Shown in pieces: positions 43,850 through 52,289 of a DNA stretch of 64,000 nucleotides (position 1 is the stretch's first letter; every line of letters begins with the position of its first letter). The notes beneath the pieces are model-generated. The model was given only the letters and a program-made list of their open reading frames with translations, searched no databases and was not told the origin of the DNA. The position numbers were made by a program, and so were the translations under genes. The DNA is taken from positions 36,896 to 100,895 of IMG/VR virus record IMGVR_UViG_3300007512_000015, one strand, 5' to 3'. Origin of the DNA: a virus.

Positions 43850-44455
43850 ATGGGTCGTAAACTCGTCACTGGGCAAAGGCCCTTCACTATGCTGACCCCC
43901 GGACTCACTGGAGGCAGTGACCCCTCGCGGGGCGTTGGTGGCAACCCTGTCAAAATCCGAGAGAGCTATCAGATCCAGATGTTCCCCGAAGTCGCAGGGC
44001 GTGGGAATGATCGAAACGACCTCAACCCCAGCACCCCCGGACTCACTACACGGCAAGGAAACGCTACGTTCACCACAGCCGACACCCAGGTGGCCTGCAC
44101 GGCCACCTTCACGGTGGCAACCGCCGCATGGCCGGAAGCAGCCTCGTGGGTTCAGCTTGGGGAGTACAGGCTCGTTACGGGGGCTGACTTCCTTGTGGTA
44201 AATACTGACGTCAACACGACTGCCACAAACCTCGCCACGGCAATCAACAACCTTCCTGGGTTCTTGTGCGCTGGCCCCGCCGCTGCCACCATCACGGTTA
44301 CGGGTCCCACCGGCCCAGCAGGCAACGACATCGTGCTCAAAGCAGGCGGCTTCAACGCGAACTGGTTGGAGGACGGCGCTGCTGGCTCTGGGGTCAACCT
44401 CAACACCACCTTCACTTCTGGGGAGCCATACATCGGGCCGCCGAGTATTAGTTGA
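43850..44455 (+). CDS. Beta-rich virion-type protein
   Basis: 201 residues; AAAGGAGAAC precedes the ATG. C-terminal half (VQLGEYRLVTGADFLV, then TTATNLATAINNLPGF and ATITVTGPTGPAGNDIVLK) is a domain type common in phage virion proteins, related to the insert in the beta-helix protein at 12777. The N-terminal ~60 residues look unstructured. Probably head-decoration or fibre-linked (inference). Confidence 0.58.
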   Translation: MGRKLVTGQRPFTMLTPGLTGGSDPSRGVGGNPVKIRESYQIQMFPEVAGRGNDRNDLNPSTPGLTTRQGNATFTTADTQVACTATFTVATAAWPEAASWVQLGEYRLVTGADFLVVNTDVNTTATNLATAINNLPGFLCAGPAAATITVTGPTGPAGNDIVLKAGGFNANWLEDGAAGSGVNLNTTFTSGEPYIGPPSIS

Positions 44456-44470
44456 TAAACAGGAGAGCCT

Positions 44471-45154
44471 ATGTCGGCAGCCCCGAAGAACCAGACCCGA
44501 GAAGACAAAGAGACGATTATCGCGGGCCTCCCGCCCGGAACACGAAGAGTCCAAGTCAAGAGTGCAGGAGGCAAGACCTCCTATAAGCGGCCCGAAGACG
44601 TCAACCTTGACACCGATGAAATCCTGCTTGCGAGCGATGGCAGAGCCGTTGTGATGCGGGGGAAGCCAGGACGGAAGACAACCAAGCTATCCCCGGTTTC
44701 CAACAACGTCGAAGAGGTGATGGAAGCCCGAGCGGAACATATCAAGACAGACAACCTGTTGAGCACTACGCTCACCGGGGCCGAAAGCGAAGCGGTCATG
44801 GACTCGCTCCTTGCTGCTTTGGCCGAGGAAGCCGCGTCTATTGCCTTTGAGAAGGCTGAAGCAGAACGGCACGGACACGACACCTCGTCGCTTTCAGCCA
44901 AGCGTGCCCGAATCCTCAAGATGACGGCTGATACTTGGTTGAAGCGCCGGGACAAGAACATCGCTGGATCAATCGACCTGGATTCGCCTGCCTTCGAGAC
45001 TTTGTTCGCCTTCATCCTGGAAACTGTCCGGGAGTCCATGACAGACGCGGGGCTGCGTGCCGAGCATATCGAAACGGTGTTTGCCAAGATCGGTAAGCGC
45101 CTCCAGGACAACTGGAAGGAAGAAGCGAAGGCACGGTTGAAGGAGAAGTCGTGA
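44471..45154 (+). CDS. Probable small terminase subunit
   Basis: 227 residues; AGGAGAGCC precedes the ATG. Mostly charged helix with a basic N-terminus and a helical C-terminal oligomerisation-like part. It ends inside the GTGA start of the large terminase, a typical small-terminase position. Assignment is from position and size; no DNA-binding motif is obvious. Confidence 0.52.
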   Translation: MSAAPKNQTREDKETIIAGLPPGTRRVQVKSAGGKTSYKRPEDVNLDTDEILLASDGRAVVMRGKPGRKTTKLSPVSNNVEEVMEARAEHIKTDNLLSTTLTGAESEAVMDSLLAALAEEAASIAFEKAEAERHGHDTSSLSAKRARILKMTADTWLKRRDKNIAGSIDLDSPAFETLFAFILETVRESMTDAGLRAEHIETVFAKIGKRLQDNWKEEAKARLKEKS

Positions 45155-47061
45155 GTCTTGCCGACCTCGCCATCAACATCGGAAGGCGGGATGCAGATGA
45201 TGATTCCGAAATCGTAGACATCATCACGTTCATCGAGGCTCCGTGGGGCCTCAACATGAAGCTGTTCCCCGTCCAGAAGGTCATCCTAAAGGTCCACTAC
45301 GGGCTGCCTTTGGACGAGAATGCCTTTGGCTTCCCTCTGGACACCCCTATTCCAGAAGACCACCCGGCCTATGACCCTCTCTTGGTGGATAACGATGGCT
45401 ACTACACCCATCGTGTTCCAATCACAGACTGGCGCAGAGAAAACCCCCAGGCTTTCACTGAAGCCGGATACTTGAAGTACCTGTACGAGAACAAACGCTC
45501 CAATGTCGAAGTCCTTGTTCCGGGGCATGAGCGTCGTGAGATGATCTTGAGCATCGGTCGCCGTTCAGGAAAGACCACCATCTCGGCGTGCATCGCTGCC
45601 TACGAAACATACAAACTCATCAGCAAGGGGCACCCACAAGGGTTCTACGGGCTACCTGACTCCAACGTGATTCAGATCATCTCGGTGGCCACGGACAAAG
45701 ACCAAGCTGGCCTGCTTTACCGTGAGTGTCATGGTCACTTCGTGAACTGCGATTTCTTCGCGTCCTACATGGCCAATGCGACCCAGAGCTTCGCTACGTT
45801 CCAGACTCCCAACGACATCGAGAAGTTTGGGCACTACACAGACAATCCTCGGAGCCGGTTCTCCATCAAGGTCACCTTCCGCTCATGCGTAGCAAAGGGT
45901 CTGCGTGGTGCCGGTAACATCGTGGTGATTCTGGACGAGGTGGCTCACTTCACGGATAAGGGCCAATCGGGAGCCGAAGAAGTCTACAACGCGGTCACCC
46001 CCTCTACGTCAGCCTTCTCCAAGAAGGACCCTGATGATTCAAGGAAGCCCATCGGCCCGGTCGAAGGCCGGATCATCCTCATCTCCTCTCCTCTGGGACG
46101 CCAGGGACAGTTCTACAAGCTGTTCGGGATTGGAATGCGCGGCGGCAAGGCAGCGGAGAACATGCTGTGCATCGAGGCACCGACCTGGGAAGTGAACCCC
46201 ACGGTTCCCGCAACCGAGTTCGAGAAGCACTACGTCAAAGACCCCCGTGTGTTCTTTACCGAGTATGGAGGAGAGTTCTCTGACCGGACCAGGGGTTGGA
46301 TTGAGGATCGCCAAGACCTCGTAGCCTGCGTCAAGCCCACCCTGCGGCCCAAGGTTCAAGCACCGCCTCGCGCTCCCCACTTTATGGGCGTCGATGTCGC
46401 CCTCGTAGGGGACTACTCTGCCCTGGCTATCGGCCATAACGACGCCGAAGGCAACATTGTGCTCGACTACATAGAGCGCATCTGTGCCGGGGAAGGGGAC
46501 TTCGTAGGCCAGGACCGCCTTGAGTTCGATGACGTTGCTGACTGGATCGAGAAGTTGGCCAAACGGTTCTACATCACCGAAGGGATTTTCGACCAGTGGG
46601 CAGGCATCCCGATGGAGCAGGCCCTCCGAAAGCGAGGCTTGGGCCAACTCAAATCAGTCCACCACACACGCATGTTGTCGAGCCAGATGTTCCAGAACTT
46701 CAAGGACCAGATGCTTGACCAGCGCCTTGTGCTTTATGATTGGCCCGTCCCCGACGGAGAAGACCACTGCGCCTACATCCAAGAACTCTTGGAGCTTCAA
46801 GCCGAGGTCGTCAGTAAATACATCATTCGCGTGGAAGCCCCGCAAGTCGAAGGAAAGCACGACGACCTCTCTGACGCCTTGATGCGGATGGTGTGGTGTG
46901 CGACCCAGAACGCGAACAAGCAGCACACGGTCATAGGCCACCGGAGAGGGGTCCCCCAATACGCAGGGAACAGCGGAAGGTTTGGACGCGCCCCAAACCA
47001 CGGACGGCGAAAGACCCACAGTTCTCGGACGATCCCTTTGAAGAAGGGTCGGGGACGGTAG
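45151..47061 (+). CDS. terL: Terminase large subunit
   Basis: 636 residues from GTG. ATPase: Walker A GRRSGKTT (~136-143), Walker B IVVILDEVAHF (D262, E263), and a coupling motif ILISSPLGR. RNase H-like nuclease: GVDVALVGDYSAL (D415, D421) and a late acidic HDDLSDAL. It packages DNA into the head through the portal at 48332. Lys/Arg-rich tail. Confidence 0.93.
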   Translation: MSLADLAINIGRRDADDDSEIVDIITFIEAPWGLNMKLFPVQKVILKVHYGLPLDENAFGFPLDTPIPEDHPAYDPLLVDNDGYYTHRVPITDWRRENPQAFTEAGYLKYLYENKRSNVEVLVPGHERREMILSIGRRSGKTTISACIAAYETYKLISKGHPQGFYGLPDSNVIQIISVATDKDQAGLLYRECHGHFVNCDFFASYMANATQSFATFQTPNDIEKFGHYTDNPRSRFSIKVTFRSCVAKGLRGAGNIVVILDEVAHFTDKGQSGAEEVYNAVTPSTSAFSKKDPDDSRKPIGPVEGRIILISSPLGRQGQFYKLFGIGMRGGKAAENMLCIEAPTWEVNPTVPATEFEKHYVKDPRVFFTEYGGEFSDRTRGWIEDRQDLVACVKPTLRPKVQAPPRAPHFMGVDVALVGDYSALAIGHNDAEGNIVLDYIERICAGEGDFVGQDRLEFDDVADWIEKLAKRFYITEGIFDQWAGIPMEQALRKRGLGQLKSVHHTRMLSSQMFQNFKDQMLDQRLVLYDWPVPDGEDHCAYIQELLELQAEVVSKYIIRVEAPQVEGKHDDLSDALMRMVWCATQNANKQHTVIGHRRGVPQYAGNSGRFGRAPNHGRRKTHSSRTIPLKKGRGR

Positions 47062-47446
47062 TGGTTCCGTAAGTTCTGGGGGATGAGGGAGAGATTCAGG
47101 CTCCCTGAATCAGATTGCGGAGGTGCTGAATCAACCCATCTCCGCACCCGAAGCAGTTTCGTTCTCTCCAGGAGCATGAAAAACAGGAAAGACGCGCCCT
47201 CTGAATCAGACCCATTCGCAAGGTTGAAAGCCGCTTATAAAGAAACTTGAAAAAAGTTTGGGTTTTAGTGTCCGGGAAGGGAGGTTGACCGCGTCTCGCG
47301 TGCGAGCGCGAGCGCGAGGCCGTTGTTGCTTTTCGGCCACCGCCCCGGTTCCCGCCAAGCAAAGCAACCGTTCTGCTACTCCTTTACAAAGGGTTGGGTC
47401 TCCTACGGTAGCGTCCCTATCATTCGACCCCCGATAGGAGCACTCG
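47062..47446. other. Intergenic region with several hairpins
   Basis: 385 bases without a gene. It has a perfect GATTCAGG-CT-CCTGAATC type hairpin near 47094-47111, an AAACTT-GAAAA-AAGTTT repeat near 47246-47262, and a GC stem CTCGCG-TGCGAG-CGCGAG near 47293-47310. The last part likely holds the promoter or leader for the head genes; the first may end the terminase transcript. Confidence 0.4.
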
Positions 47447-48013
47447 GTGGCTATTCAGAACTCTAACATTGATGATGCCCTCGACGTGGAACTCATGTTC
47501 CCCGGCGACAGGTTCCCTGTGACCGTGGGGCCTGTCCTCCGTACAAACGGGTGGAGGGGCGGCTTGTTTGTCATGTATGCGGCAGGCAACGATGATTTTA
47601 TTGTAGAGGTCAGTGACGGCACCGCAGCGGCAGGGTTCCTGTTGTTCCAGTCCGAGGACTATGCTTTGGCCCCTCCTTGGGGAACTGGTCCCGGCTCCCC
47701 CGAAAACTGGATCGCCCAACAGCCGCGATCCGGTGTGGGGGGCCAAAACGTGATGACAATGGTAAACGGGGGTACACGGGCCTACTTCAGAGTGTATGAG
47801 ACCGTAGCCCTGGCAGGGGGCACACGAACCGGAGGGGCTATCACCTACAATCTCAACGACACCTTGAAGGTGAGCGAGAATGGCTTGCTCTGTAACGATT
47901 CGGATGCCCAGTTTGCATTGGCAGGCATCGCCTCACCTATCGTTGTAGGTATCGTGTCGGCAGCCCCGTCAGCCATCAACAGCAACCGGCTGTGCATCGA
48001 CATGAAGTATTGA
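47447..48013 (+). CDS. Virion protein, beta-rich
   Basis: 188 residues from GTG; GATAGGAGCACTC precedes. A compact beta fold (PVTVGPVLRTNGWRGGLFVM, YNLNDTLKVSENGLL). Directly between terminase and portal, consistent with a head-decoration or head-tail connector protein. No family recognised. Confidence 0.55.
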   Translation: MAIQNSNIDDALDVELMFPGDRFPVTVGPVLRTNGWRGGLFVMYAAGNDDFIVEVSDGTAAAGFLLFQSEDYALAPPWGTGPGSPENWIAQQPRSGVGGQNVMTMVNGGTRAYFRVYETVALAGGTRTGGAITYNLNDTLKVSENGLLCNDSDAQFALAGIASPIVVGIVSAAPSAINSNRLCIDMKY

Positions 48014-48020
48014 GGTTTCT

Positions 48021-48335
48021 TTGAGTAGATACCGTGCCAGAACCGCTCCTTCAGAGGCAGATCGCGACATCACGCGCCATCTGGACGAAGCAGCACGCCA
48101 TGTTGGACTTGCCTTGGACACCATGAGGCAGCATAAAACTGCCCGGTCGCGTGGCCGTAAGAGGCGCGTGGAGGAAGACCTTATGCGCGTGCTGGGTGCC
48201 ATCAGCAACGTCGGTAGCCTGGAGCCTCGTTACGGCGGCGTGGACGATCCTGACCTCATGTCTGAAGATGCGAGAGCCGCCAAACAGCGAGCGGAGCGGG
48301 ATGCCCGACGGGCAGCCGAAAGAGGTGACGGATGA
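48021..48335 (+). CDS. Small basic head-region protein
   Basis: 104 residues starting at TTG with TGAGG upstream. Very Arg-rich and helical (RSRGRKRRVEEDLMRVLG); ends inside the portal start (ATGA). Possibly a head-completion or DNA-binding protein (inference). Confidence 0.5.
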   Translation: MSRYRARTAPSEADRDITRHLDEAARHVGLALDTMRQHKTARSRGRKRRVEEDLMRVLGAISNVGSLEPRYGGVDDPDLMSEDARAAKQRAERDARRAAERGDG

Positions 48336-50038
48336 CCAAGAAGGGTGATCAGCCTCCTACCGTGGGAACCGTCTCCAATGGCGACGGGAAGAAGAAGGCC
48401 AAGTCAGGCAAGCCTCGCAAGGTCACCGGGTCCATGCGTATGCGTACTGCATCCATCACCACAGGTTTGGGCCACGCTGACACGATAGAAGGCGTAGGGG
48501 GAAACTTCTACAGCCCAGAGCTTTCTACGGACTTCCTGGAGCTTCCCCAGTCTCTCCATGAACAGTGGAACTACTACCGTTTCTTCTATCGTTCCGAGCC
48601 TTTCGTGGGTCAGGCCATTGACCTGCACACCGAACTCCCCCTCTCCAAGATTCGGATTGCCACCCCTGAAGCAAAGAACCGCGACATGGCGGTTGCCGCT
48701 ACGCGGTTCTGTGAGAGGTGGGCCACGCAGATTGGGTTGCTTCACCGCCTCATCGCCATCGTTCACGAGAGGAACCTCATTGGTGAGGTTTTCATCTGGT
48801 GCGAAGACGACAACCCGGAAATGCCGGATGACATCCGAAAGGAACTGCATCGGGAACTCACCGAAGACGGTGAAGTGGTTGAGGAAGAACGTGAACGCGA
48901 GGACGCCGCTGAACGGGCGGTTGCTTGGCTTCAGAAGAACTACAAGGGCTGGACCTCGATTCGGGTACTTCCCCCCGAACAAGTTCAAATGCAGTCCTTC
49001 AACTTCACGGATGAGCGAATCTTCGAGTTGATTCCAGACTCAAAGACCAAGGACATCATCGAGAAATCCCAGCAAGGCGATGAAAACGCCATTCGCATTG
49101 TGAAGTCCATGCCTCCAGACGTGGTGTTTGCAGTGGCCGAGGGGAGCAACATCCCCCTCAACACCGATCCTGACGCGGGGAGCTTCATCTACTACCTCGC
49201 CAACCGCAAATCAGACTACGATTTGCGCGGTCGCTCCATCCTGGAACGGTGTATGCGAGCACTGGTTTACCGGGACAAGTTGCGCCAAGCGCAAACAAGC
49301 ATCGCCTCCCGTCATATGACGCCCATCCGCATCGTTAGCGGGGAGGACTTGGACATTTCTGACGTGGAAGCCTTGCGCGAGCAGGTAGACATGGCACTCC
49401 AAGACCCCGACTACTCCATCATCGCGAACTTCGAGGTTCGCTGGGAAGAGATGGGCGCGGACCAGCGGCTTCTTGATTTGGGGACCGAGTACGACCTTAC
49501 TGACCGTCAGCTTTATTCAGGGCTGGGGGTCACCGAGGGCTTGCTGTCAGGAGAGTCCCAGTACAGCGGTGACCGAATCAATCTCGAAGTGATCAACACC
49601 CGCTACATGCTCTTGCGAGAGCAGGTCCAAGAACTCGTCCAGAACCATATCTTCAAGCCAATGTGTGCCCGCATGGGGTTTGTGGAGGAGGACGAGTTTG
49701 GAGATGAGCGCGTTATCGTTCCGGGCCTTTCGTTCACAAGGCTCGCGCTTCGCGACAACCGGGACACCTTCGATGCTCTGTACAACCTCTACCAGAAGGG
49801 CAGCCTGGACGTGGACACCATCCTCGAACTGCTCAACCTGGACCCTGTGGATGTACGGAGGAAGATCCAGCGTGACCTCTTCACGGTCAACGACCCGACC
49901 TTCAATGAGGCGATGCGCGGAATCTACGGCGACGTGGGACGCGCCTTGGCCGAAAACTCGGATGCTGCCGAACTCATCGCCAAGAACATCGGGCTGGAGT
50001 ACAGCAAGCCCGCAGAAGATGACGGCGGCAGGTACTGA
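48332..50038 (+). CDS. Portal protein
   Basis: 568 residues. The portal-type layout is clear: QWNYYRFFYRSEPFVGQAID near the start, the wing/stem segment LIGEVFIWCEDD, helical GRSILERCMRALVYRDKLR, VTEGLLSGES, and a C-terminal clip/crown region ending acidic. It forms the dodecameric ring through which the terminase packages DNA. Confidence 0.85.
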   Translation: MTKKGDQPPTVGTVSNGDGKKKAKSGKPRKVTGSMRMRTASITTGLGHADTIEGVGGNFYSPELSTDFLELPQSLHEQWNYYRFFYRSEPFVGQAIDLHTELPLSKIRIATPEAKNRDMAVAATRFCERWATQIGLLHRLIAIVHERNLIGEVFIWCEDDNPEMPDDIRKELHRELTEDGEVVEEEREREDAAERAVAWLQKNYKGWTSIRVLPPEQVQMQSFNFTDERIFELIPDSKTKDIIEKSQQGDENAIRIVKSMPPDVVFAVAEGSNIPLNTDPDAGSFIYYLANRKSDYDLRGRSILERCMRALVYRDKLRQAQTSIASRHMTPIRIVSGEDLDISDVEALREQVDMALQDPDYSIIANFEVRWEEMGADQRLLDLGTEYDLTDRQLYSGLGVTEGLLSGESQYSGDRINLEVINTRYMLLREQVQELVQNHIFKPMCARMGFVEEDEFGDERVIVPGLSFTRLALRDNRDTFDALYNLYQKGSLDVDTILELLNLDPVDVRRKIQRDLFTVNDPTFNEAMRGIYGDVGRALAENSDAAELIAKNIGLEYSKPAEDDGGRY

Positions 50039-50055
50039 CTCGGTAGGCACCCTAT

Positions 50056-50071
50056 CTGTGCAGAAGCACAG
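50056..50071 (+). promoter_or_regulatory. Small perfect hairpin before the Dps-like gene
   Basis: CTGTGC-AGAA-GCACAG, six-base-pair stem with a tetraloop, 18 bases upstream of the ATG at 50090. It could be a short regulatory structure or attenuator; no T tract follows. Confidence 0.4.
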
Positions 50072-50089
50072 CAACCTTTGGGGATCTTC

Positions 50090-50224
50090 ATGTCAGACCG
50101 TAAAGCCATGACCTACCGCCATTCGTGAGGTGAGGGTGAGAAGCGGTCGCTTCCCCACCAACATCCCCATCCCCCAGATATTGACGAGTGGAACCCCGTC
50201 CTCGAAGAGGACGCCATCGAAGAC
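50090..50224 (+). pseudogene. In-frame upstream segment with a premature TGA
   Basis: A GGGGATCTTC-ATG start gives MSDRKAMTYRHS, then TGA at 50126-50128, and the same frame stays open into the next gene (PHPPDIDEWNPVLEEDAIED is protein-like). It may be a point nonsense mutation, a readthrough site or an assembly error; the downstream gene restarts at GTG 50225. Confidence 0.5.
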
Positions 50225-51322
50225 GTGGACCTCCACGCACGGGCTACGCAAGATAAACAGGCGTTTCTGGACGCGACACCTATGCAGGTAGAGGTTGCCC
50301 GAAAGCATCTCTCCCAGGTGCTTGCTGTCCTGCGTGCCCAGTACCTCTCCTACCAGACCAGCCATTGGCAGGTGATTAGTGGCAACTTCTACGGCAACCA
50401 CCTGCTGTTCGAGAGGCTCTACAAGAGCGTGCAGGAACAGGTAGACCAGTTGGCAGAGAAGATGGTCGGCTATTTCGGCACGGAAGCGGTAGACCTCGCC
50501 CCCTCCATGAAGAGGATGCTGGGCTGTGTGCTTCGGTGGAACGCTTACTCGTGCCACCACAAGCGTGGGATTGCTTCCGAGGCTGAACTCCAGGAAACCG
50601 TCCAGGGTGCCTATGATGCAATCACTGCATCAGGAGTGATGACCCTGGGGTTGGACGACTGGCTGATGGCTACCGCCAATCAGCACGAAGAGAACACCTA
50701 CCTGCTTCAGCAGGCAGTGACTCCCCTCCCCCATGAGAAGCAAGCGGCCAGACCACCACAGGTGAGGATCCCCCGAAGCCGGAAGGATTTGATTGGCTTC
50801 TACTACGCACTGCATGACGCACTGGAGAAAGACATCAACTTCGGTGTCGAAGACCTCCAGGCCATGAGCAACTCCGTCCTTCGCCGTGAAGTCACTCGAC
50901 TCGCGCAAGGGTTGGAAGACACCCCTGGAGGAGATGAGGCTGCGGAACGTGCTTTGAAGAACGCCCCTGCGGCTTACAGGATGCTGACCCGAATGACTGG
51001 GGTCGATAAACTCGCGACGGAGCCTGCGAAGGCAGTCGCCCCTACCGCTGAAGGACACTTCTTCGACAACCCTTCACACAGGGAAGTCCAGGAGTTCGCG
51101 GACTCGGATGCCATCTCGAACATCAAAGAAGTCACTGAAGAGGCGGCCCCAGAACTGGACATCCCTGAATCAGAGGCCCTCAAAGAAACAGCGGAAGCAC
51201 CCCCGACCCCCGTGGAAATCGCGGAGGAGCCGGGAGGCAAGGAACTCTCTACGCTGAATCGTCTTGAGGTGAAAGGCCACGACGCGAGGATGGCAGCGTG
51301 GGAGGCCCAGCTTCGTCGGTAG
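50225..51322 (+). CDS. Dps/ferritin-like protein with virion-type tail
   Basis: 365 residues from GTG; the frame is open further upstream to the TGA at 50126. Residues ~20-150 match the Dps fold: SHWQV (H47), GNFYGNHLLFERLYKSVQE (H59) and QVDQLAEKM (D74, E78), the ferroxidase pattern of Dps, with a helical remainder (LDDWLMATANQHEENTYLLQ). The C-terminal half is acidic and unstructured with a FFDNPSHREVQEFA segment. Between portal and protease genes, so it may be packaged or protect DNA (inference). Confidence 0.66.
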   Translation: MDLHARATQDKQAFLDATPMQVEVARKHLSQVLAVLRAQYLSYQTSHWQVISGNFYGNHLLFERLYKSVQEQVDQLAEKMVGYFGTEAVDLAPSMKRMLGCVLRWNAYSCHHKRGIASEAELQETVQGAYDAITASGVMTLGLDDWLMATANQHEENTYLLQQAVTPLPHEKQAARPPQVRIPRSRKDLIGFYYALHDALEKDINFGVEDLQAMSNSVLRREVTRLAQGLEDTPGGDEAAERALKNAPAAYRMLTRMTGVDKLATEPAKAVAPTAEGHFFDNPSHREVQEFADSDAISNIKEVTEEAAPELDIPESEALKETAEAPPTPVEIAEEPGGKELSTLNRLEVKGHDARMAAWEAQLRR

Positions 51323-51331
51323 AGTGCGGGA

Positions 51332-51784
51332 ATGGAAAACACAGACCCCTCCGATCTCGAACACGCCCACGTTCAAATCAAGATCACTCTCCGAAAGTCG
51401 GACAGTGCCATCCGTTCCGTGATGGTTCCTGCCACGATGGAAGATGCCCAGACCTTGGTTTCGTGGCCCTCGGGAGGCTTGCACCAGTCCTGCCATGCCC
51501 TGCTGACCGAAACGATTCGGCAGGAAGCCTTCACGATGTACCTTCACCGCATGACAAAAGGTGAGCAGCCCGAAACCATCGACCCCCAGGATCTCCAGGA
51601 TGCTGTAAAGCACCACCTCATCGAGATGCTCGCGAACTACGTCGAGTCTGGGGTGGCAGATGCCAAGGTTCGTGCCGAGGCCATCCCACAGGACAAGAGG
51701 CCCCAGGTAGAGCCGCCCTCGATGCCCGAGAGCAACCCTATCGTGGACCCGGACGCTCTACACGCCCCGGAACACAAGCACTAA
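51332..51784 (+). CDS. Unknown small protein
   Basis: 150 residues; weak GCGGG upstream of ATG. Alpha/beta start (HVQIKITLRKSDSAIRSVMV), helical middle, disordered acidic and Pro-rich end. Shares a CTAA double stop with the opposing gene. No family recognised. Confidence 0.5.
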   Translation: MENTDPSDLEHAHVQIKITLRKSDSAIRSVMVPATMEDAQTLVSWPSGGLHQSCHALLTETIRQEAFTMYLHRMTKGEQPETIDPQDLQDAVKHHLIEMLANYVESGVADAKVRAEAIPQDKRPQVEPPSMPESNPIVDPDALHAPEHKH

Positions 51785-52215
51785 CCAGCCTTGCGAGCCT
51801 TGTGGCGGGCGCGAGCGTTACGGTTGGAGCAATCCCTGGAACAGTAGATGGAGTTGGCCCGACGCATGGCCGATTCGCCGTTGTGCCCTTTGTCACAGGT
51901 CGCCCACGCACACTGCAAGGACTCAACTTGCCGTTGTCTCTGCTTGGCTTCGAGGCGGGCGCGTTTTGCTTCAGCCTTGATGCGTGCTGCTTCAGCAGCC
52001 TTGCGGATTTCTTCTTCCTGGATCCGCTGCTTCTTCTTTTCCTCGAAGATCCGGTGCTGCCTCTCAAGCTCCAACTGCACCCCTGCACCGTAAATGGTCT
52101 TTCCACACATTGCACAGTGGAGGTGAACGTCCTTGGGGCCAGTGTTGAATCGAGGGTCCCTCATAAGCTCCACTCGGGCAGAGTGGCACTTGGGGCATGT
52201 TAGGGAAAAGCGCAT
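51781..52215 (-). CDS. Zinc-ribbon protein with charged helix
   Basis: 144 residues from an ATG with a near-perfect AAAGGAGGCGCG site; a longer frame to 52308 is less likely. N-terminal CPKCHSARVE ... LHCAMCGK zinc ribbon, then a long Lys/Glu/Arg coil (EEKKKQRIQEEEIRKAAEA), then a second Cys set at the end (QCAWATCDKG, IYCSRDCSNRNARARH). Probably nucleic-acid binding by resemblance; function unproven. Confidence 0.6.
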   Translation of the reverse strand: MRFSLTCPKCHSARVELMRDPRFNTGPKDVHLHCAMCGKTIYGAGVQLELERQHRIFEEKKKQRIQEEEIRKAAEAARIKAEAKRARLEAKQRQRQVESLQCAWATCDKGHNGESAMRRANSIYCSRDCSNRNARARHKARKAG

Positions 52216-52289
52216 CGCGCCTCCTTTCGGTTTCCCTTCTATGAGAAAGGATGGGGTGAGCCGGTATCGCTCCATGGAGAGTCTCTTCA

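Noticed and set aside
47246-47262. AAACTT-GAAAA-AAGTTT as a transcription terminator
   Set aside because: Weak AT stem and no run of T directly after it; treated only as a small inverted repeat in the intergenic region.
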